NCBI GenBank assembly: GCA_017408625.1
Contig: JAFQUG010000346.1
Span: 1 to 16,551 of the forward strand
Length of the DNA stretch: 16,551 bases
Source of the DNA: Clostridia bacterium
Lineage (GTDB): Bacteria; Bacillota_A; Clostridia; Oscillospirales; CAG-272
Reading direction: 5' to 3'
The notes under the pieces were generated by a model. That model was given only the letters and a program-made list of their open reading frames with translations. It had not been told where the DNA came from and did no database searches. The position numbers and the translations under genes were made by a program. This document shows positions 6,558-13,096 of this stretch, one piece after another. The stretch's first letter is position 1, and the number at the start of each line of letters is the position of its first letter.

Positions 6558-7589
6558 ATGGAACAGAGAATTATCAAGGTAGCCTCATCCGAGGACACCG
6601 CTGCCATTTTCGGCAGCTACGATACCAACGTCCGCGCCGTGGAGCAGACCTTTGGCGTGCAGGTGCGCAATCGCGCGACCGATGACGGAGGCGACAGCAT
6701 CATCATTGCGGGCGAGGATCGCGAGCAGGTCAACAAGGGTGCTGCCGTGATCGAATACCTGGCAAGCATGATCAGATACAGCCAGCTCTCCGAGCAGAGT
6801 GTGCGATACGTCATTGACATGGTGGACAGCGGCAAGGGACGCGAGCTTGCAGAGCTTGGCGACGATTGCATTTGTGTGACCACCAAGGGAAAGCCCATCA
6901 AGGCAAAGACTGTGGGGCAGAAGCAGTACGTGGACGCTATCCGCAAAAATACCATCATTCTGGGCGTCGGTCCTGCGGGCACGGGTAAGACCTTCCTGGC
7001 CGTTGCCATGGCGGTCAAGGCGTTGCGCGACAGACAGGTCTCTCGCATCATTCTGACCCGCCCCGCCATCGAGGCAGGTGAGAAGCTGGGCTTTTTGCCG
7101 GGCGACCTGCAAAGCAAGATTGACCCCTATCTGCGTCCGCTTTACGATGCGCTCTTTGAGATGCTGGGCCCCGAAAACTACCAGCGACAGGTGGAGAAGG
7201 GTATTATCGAGGTAGCCCCTCTGGCATATATGCGCGGACGCACGCTGGATGATTCGTTTATCATTCTGGATGAGGCGCAGAACGCAACGCCCGAGCAGAT
7301 GAAAATGTTCCTGACCCGTCTTGGCTTCCGCTCTAAAATGGTGGTCACGGGTGACCTGACGCAGACCGACCTGCCCTCGGGACAGAAATCGGGACTTGCA
7401 GAGGTGGTCAGGATTTTGGACGGCATTGACGATATTGCGCTGCACCGCTTCACCGAAAAGGATGTGGTGCGCCACCGACTTGTGCAAAAGATCATTCTTG
7501 CATATGAAAAATACGATAGAGAAAAGCACGAGACCCGCGAAAAACAAAAGAAATATCATCACAGCAAAAGAGAGGAACACGACAAATGA
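6558..7589 (+). CDS. phoH: PhoH family ATPase
   Basis: The 343-residue product is a PhoH-like P-loop ATPase, related to superfamily I helicases and linked to RNA metabolism together with YbeY; its exact task is unsettled. A KH-like N-terminal region (about 1-75) precedes the ATPase domain. Walker A is GPAGTGKT (138-145), followed by RPAIEAGEKLGFLPGD (168-183). Walker B is IILDEAQN (235-242), and GDLTQTDLP is the sensor-like motif. The length is standard. AAGGA (6546-6550) lies seven bases before the ATG, and yqfD ends three bases upstream. The 3' end overlaps ybeY by four bases. The C-terminus ends in a lysine- and glutamate-rich tail. In Bacillus the HD-domain gene yqfF lies between phoH and ybeY; it is absent here. 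Confidence 0.93.
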   Translation: MEQRIIKVASSEDTAAIFGSYDTNVRAVEQTFGVQVRNRATDDGGDSIIIAGEDREQVNKGAAVIEYLASMIRYSQLSEQSVRYVIDMVDSGKGRELAELGDDCICVTTKGKPIKAKTVGQKQYVDAIRKNTIILGVGPAGTGKTFLAVAMAVKALRDRQVSRIILTRPAIEAGEKLGFLPGDLQSKIDPYLRPLYDALFEMLGPENYQRQVEKGIIEVAPLAYMRGRTLDDSFIILDEAQNATPEQMKMFLTRLGFRSKMVVTGDLTQTDLPSGQKSGLAEVVRILDGIDDIALHRFTEKDVVRHRLVQKIILAYEKYDREKHETREKQKKYHHSKREEHDK

Positions 7590-8086
7590 GACGCAAAATG
7601 CTTTTGAAGATCTATTTTGAAAACGAGCAGGAGCTCCTGCCCATCACATACAAGCTCAAAATCCTGCTTCGCCGCGCCATTGAGGCGACCTTGGATTACG
7701 AGCAGTTCTGCAACGGCTGTGAGGTCTCGCTGACCTTTACCGACAACGAGGGCATTCGCGAGCTCAATAGCAAGTTCAGACAGATCGACCGCGAGACCGA
7801 CGTGCTGTCCTTCCCGCTCTTTGATTACGAGGGCGAGGCGGACGAGCCTGTCTTGGACGAGATCCGCAATAACCTTGGCGATATTGTCATCTCCTTGGAA
7901 AAGGCACAGGCGCAGGCCGAGGAATACGGTCATTCCTACGAGCGCGAGGTCGCGTTCCTTTGCGTGCACTCCATGCTGCATCTGCTGGGCTACGATCACG
8001 AGCGCAGCGAGTCGGATGATTTAGATATGAGATACAGACAATCCGAGATCATGAAGCTGTTAGGTCTGGAGGTACATAACGCATGA
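7586..8086 (+). CDS. ybeY: Endoribonuclease YbeY (rRNA maturation factor)
   Basis: The 166-residue product is the zinc-dependent single-strand endoribonuclease YbeY, which acts in 16S rRNA 3'-end maturation and ribosome quality control in the cytoplasm. The signature H128-x3-H132-x5-H138 is intact in HSMLHLLGYDHE and supplies the metal ligands. The upstream 'LNSKFRQIDRETDVLSFPL' and 'LGDIVISLEKAQAQAEEYGHSYEREVAFLCVH' segments are also characteristic. AGAGGAA (7571-7577) precedes the ATG, which overlaps the phoH stop (ATGA). Its own stop overlaps the next gene's start. The strict coupling with phoH and the nearby era agrees with the known functional link of YbeY, PhoH and Era in rRNA processing. 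Confidence 0.94.
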   Translation: MRRKMLLKIYFENEQELLPITYKLKILLRRAIEATLDYEQFCNGCEVSLTFTDNEGIRELNSKFRQIDRETDVLSFPLFDYEGEADEPVLDEIRNNLGDIVISLEKAQAQAEEYGHSYEREVAFLCVHSMLHLLGYDHERSESDDLDMRYRQSEIMKLLGLEVHNA

Positions 8087-8631
8087 TGGACGGACAAGAG
8101 CCCGAAAAGAGGGAAAACCCCTATAAGAAGCAGAACCCTTATAAAAAGCAGAAGAAACAAAGAGAGGATCTTCCGCCCGAGGAGCAGATCGCGGGCAAAA
8201 CCGAGAATTTCGTCACGGCAAACGTCAAGCTGATCACCTTCCTTGTTTGCTTGGCCGTGTTTTTGGTCTTTCTCGGACCGATCAGTATCTGGCAGATCTC
8301 GGAATGGGTCAATGCCGCAGAGCAAAAGGCTCTGGAGGAAAGCTATATCCCCATGGACGCGCTGCTCAAGATTGCCGATAAGGGCACGGATGCACATTGG
8401 CGCGATTTCCGTGCATTTGGCAAGAGCGAGACGGTTGCAGAGGCGGACGGCTTTGTCACCTGGCGTCTTGAGGTCAAGGGTGAGCCCTTTGCCGTGGTGG
8501 TCGGCGGACCAACAAAATCGCAGAATCCGCAGTATATCAAGGTTTATTGCCTGAGGACGGGCGAGAGTGCCGACCTTTACAAGGATGATATTGCCGCGTT
8601 TATTGAAGCACATCGGAATATTGAAGAATAA
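8083..8631 (+). CDS. Unrecognised single-pass membrane protein
   Basis: I do not recognise this 182-residue protein. A charged N-terminal part contains a tandem hexapeptide, NPYKKQ at 12-17 and again at 18-23, followed by KKQREDLPPEEQ. One hydrophobic segment at about 49-71 (LITFLVCLAVFLVFLGPISIW) is probably a membrane anchor. The lysine-rich N-terminus suggests it faces the cytoplasm, leaving the C-terminal ~110 residues outside. That part is a small mixed alpha/beta region with 'GFVTWRLEVKGEPFAVVVGGPTKSQNPQYIKVYCL', perhaps beta-rich. GGAGG (8068-8072) supports ATG 8083, overlapping the ybeY stop; ATG 8086 is an alternative. It occupies the slot between ybeY and era where other Firmicutes carry a diacylglycerol kinase and/or cytidine deaminase gene. 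Confidence 0.8.
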   Translation: MMDGQEPEKRENPYKKQNPYKKQKKQREDLPPEEQIAGKTENFVTANVKLITFLVCLAVFLVFLGPISIWQISEWVNAAEQKALEESYIPMDALLKIADKGTDAHWRDFRAFGKSETVAEADGFVTWRLEVKGEPFAVVVGGPTKSQNPQYIKVYCLRTGESADLYKDDIAAFIEAHRNIEE

Positions 8632-8643
8632 AAGGATCAGATT

Positions 8644-9528
8644 ATGAGAAAAACAGGATTTATCGCAATTGTGGGCAGACCCAACGTGGGCAAGTCCACG
8701 CTGATCAACGCAATACTTGGCGAAAAGGTGGCCATTGTGTCCTCCAAGCCGCAGACCACGCGTAACCGCATCACGGGGATTCACACCGTGGGGCAGGATC
8801 AGTACGTATTTATCGATACCCCCGGCATCCACCGTCCGCAGAATCAGCTGGGCGACTATATGGTCAAGGAGGCCAACAACACCATGTACGAGGCGGATGC
8901 CGTGATCATGGTGGTTGATACCGGCAAGGAGATCACCCGCGTGGAGGAGGATATCATCGCGTATCTCAAAAAGAGCGGTGTGCCTTGCGTGCTGGCACTC
9001 AACAAGATCGATATGTATAACCGCGAGATTATTGCAAAGACCATTGCAGCCTATGCGGACAAGCATGCCTTTTCCGCCGTTGTGCCGATCTGCGCCAAGA
9101 ATGGCAAGGGAGTTAAAGAGGTGTTGGACGAGTGCAAGCCCTTCCTGACCGAGTCTCCCTGGTATTTCCCCGAGGACATTGCCACCGACCAGCCCGAGAG
9201 ACAGGTGGCGGCCGAGCTGATCCGTGAAAAGCTGTTGCGAACGCTCAATAAGGAGGTGCCGCACGGCATTGCGGTCGTGATTGACAAATTTGAGGATCAG
9301 CGCACCTTGGTCAGCATTTACGCGACCATTTATTGCGAAAAGGCCTCGCACAAGGGCATTATCATCGGCAAGAACGGTGAGGAGCTCAAGAGAGTCAGCA
9401 CCTATGCGCGTGAGGATCTCGAGGCACTGCTTGGCACCAAGGTCTATCTCAATCTTTGGGTCAAGGTCAAGGAAAACTGGCGCGAAAGCGCGGCAGCCGT
9501 TTCCAATTTCGGGTATAAGCCGGAATAA
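8644..9528 (+). CDS. era: GTPase Era
   Basis: The 294-residue product is the essential GTPase Era, which binds the 3' end of 16S rRNA and aids small-subunit assembly. The G1 motif is GRPNVGKST (11-19), the switch region PQTTRNRITG (36-45), G3 is DTPG (58-61) and G4 is NKID (120-123). G5 reads CAK (150-152) where SAK is commoner, a mild substitution. The C-terminal KH RNA-binding domain has the GKNG loop (242-245) in KGIIIGKNGEELKRV. The length is exactly typical. AAAGGA lies just upstream of the ATG, and the gene starts 12 bases after the preceding stop. It is the last gene of the run that begins at yqfC, and a non-coding hairpin-rich stretch follows. Confidence 0.97.
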   Translation: MRKTGFIAIVGRPNVGKSTLINAILGEKVAIVSSKPQTTRNRITGIHTVGQDQYVFIDTPGIHRPQNQLGDYMVKEANNTMYEADAVIMVVDTGKEITRVEEDIIAYLKKSGVPCVLALNKIDMYNREIIAKTIAAYADKHAFSAVVPICAKNGKGVKEVLDECKPFLTESPWYFPEDIATDQPERQVAAELIREKLLRTLNKEVPHGIAVVIDKFEDQRTLVSIYATIYCEKASHKGIIIGKNGEELKRVSTYAREDLEALLGTKVYLNLWVKVKENWRESAAAVSNFGYKPE

Positions 9529-9546
9529 GTATTGAAGGTTTTGATC

Positions 9547-9687
9547 AAACTTTTCCAAAAGTTTGCGCAGGTGGAGGGCGCGAAGCCCTCCTCGCCTCCG
9601 CAGAGGCGAAGAATCTTGTAATGCCGTTTTAATTTGCGAAGCAAATACGTTCTTATTTTGCGGCTACTCCGTCAAAAAAGAACGGAG
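9547..9687. repeat. Cluster of consecutive short palindromes between era and recO
   Basis: Five inverted repeats follow one another within ~140 non-coding bases. They are AAACTTTT/AAAAGTTT (9547-9554/9557-9564), GGAGGGC/GCCCTCC (9573-9579/9585-9591), TCGCCTC/GAGGCGA (9592-9598/9603-9609), ATTTGC/GCAAAT (9632-9637/9641-9646) and CTCCGT/ACGGAG (9667-9672/9682-9687). A weaker TCTCAGC/GCTGAGA pair lies at 9695/9733. The arrangement resembles dispersed intergenic palindromic elements of clostridial genomes. Whether it terminates transcription or is a structured RNA cannot be told from one copy. No coding frame is credible here. Confidence 0.6.
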
Positions 9688-9775
9688 AAAAGTGTCTCAG
9701 CGTAATCCACTATTTTTTAAGCAAGAGCTGAGAACTCTGTTGCACGAGCAAAAATAATGAAAGGAGAGCACAACC

Positions 9776-10597
9776 ATGCAAATGAGCACCGACGGACTTG
9801 TCACACGCGTGCAAAATACGGGCGACCACGACAAGCTTTTGCAGATCCTGACCGCAGAGCACGGCAGAATTTCGGTCATGGTCAAGGGCGGAAAATCGCT
9901 CAAAAACCCTGCTATGGCGTGCTCTCAGCTGTTTACGTACGGCAATTTTGAGCTATACCGCAAGGGCGACTTTTACTGGCTGCGGCAGGGAAGCGTGCTC
10001 AACGCCTTTTACGAGCTTTCCGCAGACATTGTGCGCATGAGCCTTGGCGTGTATCTTTGCGACGTGGCCAACGAGCTCTCAGACCGCGACGAGCCCGCCC
10101 CCGAGCTTTTGCGCATGCTGCTCAATTCGCTTTATCTGATCGGCCGTGGCAAAAAGCCGCAGGCGATGGTCAAGGGCGTGTTTGAACTGCGTGCCGCTGC
10201 TATTTCGGGCTATTTGCCCGAGCTGGACGCCTGCTGCCGCTGCGGCAGCATTGACGAGCGGCTCAATTACCTGGACGTCATGAACGGCCGTCTGCTTTGT
10301 GCCGATTGCCTGTCCCGTCAGTCAAAGCTGGTTCGCACGCCCATGGTGGGAGCTGATGCGGACGGTGACCGCGAAAAGAGCGTGCTTTGTGCCATGACCC
10401 CCGCGGTCACGGCTGCCGTGAGATACGTGCTGCACGCTTCTCCCGAGAAGGTTTTCTCGTTTGAGCTTTCGGACGAGGAGGACGTGGTCGAATTCTCTCG
10501 CACTGCGCAGACCTATCTGCTCAATCATCTTGGCCGTGGCTTTGATTCGCTGGATTTTTACGAATCGGTCAAGCCGAAGGGAGGCAGCCATGGATAA
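9776..10597 (+). CDS. recO: DNA repair protein RecO
   Basis: The 273-residue product is RecO, the mediator that anneals single strands and helps load RecA in the RecF pathway. The N-terminal OB-fold region includes 'TDGLVTRVQNTGDHDKLLQILTAEHGRISVMVKGGKSLKNP' with the basic KGGKS loop. A helical domain follows. A zinc-finger-like region holds C153/C154-x-C156 and C175-x2-C178 ('CRCGS...LLCADC'). It is somewhat longer than many homologues (~240-260 residues) but complete. AAGGAG (9761-9766) lies nine bases before ATG 9776; the second ATG two codons later is an alternative. Its stop overlaps the next gene by eight bases. Placement after era is common in Firmicutes, though here the two are separated by the hairpin-rich gap. 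Confidence 0.92.
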   Translation: MQMSTDGLVTRVQNTGDHDKLLQILTAEHGRISVMVKGGKSLKNPAMACSQLFTYGNFELYRKGDFYWLRQGSVLNAFYELSADIVRMSLGVYLCDVANELSDRDEPAPELLRMLLNSLYLIGRGKKPQAMVKGVFELRAAAISGYLPELDACCRCGSIDERLNYLDVMNGRLLCADCLSRQSKLVRTPMVGADADGDREKSVLCAMTPAVTAAVRYVLHASPEKVFSFELSDEEDVVEFSRTAQTYLLNHLGRGFDSLDFYESVKPKGGSHG

Positions 10598-11999
10598 GAA
10601 TCGAATTTCCGAAATGCTGGACGGCGTGGACAAGTACCCCTTCCATATGCCGGGGCACAAGCGAAACACGGCTCTTGTCGGGCAGAAATTTCCTTATGAC
10701 CGCGACATTACCGAGATTGCGGGCAGCGACAACCTGCACGATATGAGCGGTGTGATCAAGGAGGAATGTGACCGCGCCGCTACGCTTTGGGGCGCGCAAA
10801 GGGCGCATATTCTGGTCAATGGCTCAACCTCCGGCATCTTAGCCGCCATACGCGCCTATGCGGGGCATGACCGCTCTGTGGTCGTGGCGCGTAATTGCCA
10901 TAAATCCGTCTATCACGGCATCGAGCTTTGCCGCTTGAAGCCGACTTATATTTATCCCCAAACCGATCCCGAAAGCGAGATCTGCGTAAGCGTGACACCT
11001 TCACAGGTGGATCGCGCACTGACCGATGCGCCAGACGCAAGACTGGTCATTCTGACAAGCCCGACCTACGAGGGCATTATCAGCGATATTGCGGGCATTG
11101 CCCGCGTCGCACATGCACGCGGTGCGCTTTTGCTGGTGGACGCAGCACATGGCGCGCATCTGGGAGTTGGCGATTTTGCCGCGCATCCCATCACACTTGG
11201 CGCGGATATTGCCATTTGCTCCTTGCATAAAACCTTGCCCGCACCCACGCAAACGGCGATTGCCTTGATTGGTAAGAGCTGTCCCGATCCTGCGGCCATG
11301 GCCGCGCAGCTTGCGGTGTTCCAGACCTCGAGCCCTTCCTATATTCTCATGGAAGAATCCGCGCGCTGCATCCACCTTTTGGAAAAGAGCGGGGAAGAGC
11401 TGATGCGCGCATGGCATCAAAGATTGGCAGCTTTTGAAGCATCGACCGCTGCCTTGCGACATCTGAAGCTGCTTTATCGCAGGAAATTGCCCGATTGCGT
11501 GTTTGCATACGATCCCGGCAAGCTGGTGATCAGCACGCGCGGCACAAGCATCAGCGGGCACACACTGGCTGATATGCTGCGCGATGACTATCACATTGAA
11601 ATTGAAATGGCGGCGAGTGACTATATCATTGCCATGACCTCGCCTGCCGACACAGACGAGGGCTTTGCGCGCCTTGCGCACGCGCTTTGCGAGATCGATG
11701 CGCAGATAAAGGCGAACACATTCGCGGCTTCCCCTGCCTGTCCGCAGCTACACAGCGTATATGCACCATGGCAGGTGGCGGATCTTGATTGTATCAATGT
11801 TCCCGTTGAGCAAGCCGACGGCTTTGTTTCTGCCGAGTACGTATGGGCATATCCTCCGGGAATTCCGTTGGTCGTACCGGGCGAATACGTGGATGATACG
11901 CTGCTTGCATGCTTTGCCGACCTGCAAGAGCGCGGTACTGAGCTGCATAGCACGAGCGGGCAAATGCCACACGCCTTACGCGTTGTCAGTGAGGAGTAA
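10590..11999 (+). CDS. Orn/Lys/Arg-type PLP decarboxylase
   Basis: The 469-residue product is a fold-type I PLP decarboxylase of the short Firmicutes Orn/Lys/Arg group (SpeA/YaaO-like), which makes a diamine or agmatine from a basic amino acid. The exact substrate cannot be read from sequence. Visible are the N-terminal PFHMPGHKRN (17-26), LVNGSTSGI (75-83) in the cofactor phosphate region, RNCHKS (101-106), VDAAHGAHLG (183-192) with D184 and H187, and the PLP lysine K214 in SLHKTLPAPTQTA. A C-terminal domain contains 'EYVWAYPPGIPLVVPGE', typical of this family. The start at 10590 follows AGGGAGG (10578-10584), and the longer upstream frame is rejected because the family motif begins at this methionine. 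It overlaps recO by eight bases. Confidence 0.9.
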   Translation: MDKNRISEMLDGVDKYPFHMPGHKRNTALVGQKFPYDRDITEIAGSDNLHDMSGVIKEECDRAATLWGAQRAHILVNGSTSGILAAIRAYAGHDRSVVVARNCHKSVYHGIELCRLKPTYIYPQTDPESEICVSVTPSQVDRALTDAPDARLVILTSPTYEGIISDIAGIARVAHARGALLLVDAAHGAHLGVGDFAAHPITLGADIAICSLHKTLPAPTQTAIALIGKSCPDPAAMAAQLAVFQTSSPSYILMEESARCIHLLEKSGEELMRAWHQRLAAFEASTAALRHLKLLYRRKLPDCVFAYDPGKLVISTRGTSISGHTLADMLRDDYHIEIEMAASDYIIAMTSPADTDEGFARLAHALCEIDAQIKANTFAASPACPQLHSVYAPWQVADLDCINVPVEQADGFVSAEYVWAYPPGIPLVVPGEYVDDTLLACFADLQERGTELHSTSGQMPHALRVVSEE

Positions 12000-12001
12000 A
12001 T

Positions 12002-13078
12002 ATGAAAAACAAGCTGCATTTTCACTATGATTTTGAGCCGCGCGCCATCCTGCAAGCCCCGAATGCCGCACAGCGCATTGCGTGGATGCAAAAAGCAGGC
12101 GTGGAAACGGTATGGCTGGACGCTTACGCTTACGGTACGTGGCTTGCTACGCCGGACGAGATCGCACAGGCCAAGAGCCTCTTGGAGCAGCATGAATTTG
12201 CCGTACAGGCGCTGACCGTTCCTGTCGGGCATGGCTCAAATGCGCTGCTGGGCGACGGGGGAGACCCCGGCATTCCGCCCACATGGCAAAGCCGTATGAA
12301 TCAACAAGGAAATCCCGTTGCACTTGCAAGCTGTATGCGAAGCGAGATCATGCTAAAAGACAGCAGAGAAGCGGCAGAGCAGCTGCATGATCTTGGCTTT
12401 GCCAAAATCTTTTTTGACGACGACCTGCGTGTTGGCCCTTGGGGTCCTGCGCTGCAGGGCTGCTGCTGTCCTGCTTGCATGCAAGCTTTTCATCAGAAAT
12501 ACCCGCAGTACGCGCACATGACCGCTCCCCGGATCTTTGCCATGGCGACCGAGGGGGACGACCTGTGGTATGCCTGGAGTGACGTCCAATGCGATGCGGT
12601 GCTGAATTTTTTGGAGAAAACTGTACCGGACGGCATGACGCCCGGCATCATGGTCATGCACAACGGAGACCGCAGACACGGAGTGGATATCGCGCGTATC
12701 AAGGAACGCTATCCCAACGCCCTGTTCCGCGTAGGAGAAGGGCATTTTGAGGATGCAAGCTTTACCCATCCCGCAGGAAAGGATGCGATCGCGCATTCGA
12801 TCCGTTCGCATCTTTGCGCGATCGGCAGCACGGAAAAAGCATTCAGCGAGTCCACGGTGTATCCCGAAAATGCGCTCTCCCCCGAGAATTTAGTGCAAAA
12901 GCTGCGCCTGGAGATTTCTCTGGGCTTGCACAATCTGTTTTTGATGAGCGGCTTGTTCTTTTTGGACGAGCCCTACTGGCAGGCCATCGCCGCCGCGCGC
13001 CCCGAGCTGGAGGACCTGGCCGAGCGTATGCCTTCCAACATGACAAGCATTCCCGACGACGTTATCTGGCAACTGTAA
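12002..13078 (+). CDS. Unrecognised protein, probable TIM-barrel glycoside-hydrolase-like
   Basis: The 358-residue product is not assigned to a named family. Strand-like segments of the type 'AGVETVWLDAYAYGTW' (32-47), 'FAKIFFDDDLRVG' (133-145), 'PGIMVMHNGDRRHG' (214-227), 'ALFRVGEGHFED' (240-251) and 'FSESTVYPE' (281-289) suggest a TIM barrel resembling glycoside hydrolases. D139-D141 and E283 are candidate acidic residues. A cysteine cluster CCCPAC (154-159), followed by MQAFHQKYP, recalls the 'CxCxxC...F' loop seen in some uncharacterised sugar-active proteins and could bind metal. There is no signal peptide, so it should be cytoplasmic. It starts two bases after the decarboxylase stop with GAGGAG as ribosome binding site, and the CotH lipoprotein follows after 18 bases. 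The fold is inferred; the reaction is unknown. Confidence 0.8.
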   Translation: MKNKLHFHYDFEPRAILQAPNAAQRIAWMQKAGVETVWLDAYAYGTWLATPDEIAQAKSLLEQHEFAVQALTVPVGHGSNALLGDGGDPGIPPTWQSRMNQQGNPVALASCMRSEIMLKDSREAAEQLHDLGFAKIFFDDDLRVGPWGPALQGCCCPACMQAFHQKYPQYAHMTAPRIFAMATEGDDLWYAWSDVQCDAVLNFLEKTVPDGMTPGIMVMHNGDRRHGVDIARIKERYPNALFRVGEGHFEDASFTHPAGKDAIAHSIRSHLCAIGSTEKAFSESTVYPENALSPENLVQKLRLEISLGLHNLFLMSGLFFLDEPYWQAIAAARPELEDLAERMPSNMTSIPDDVIWQL

Positions 13079-13096
13079 GCTTTATGGAGGACCGAT

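Noticed and set aside
7996..9558. A 520-residue open frame antisense to era and its neighbour
   Set aside because: The plus-strand era motifs are unambiguous. The long frame reflects codon bias in GC-rich coding DNA.
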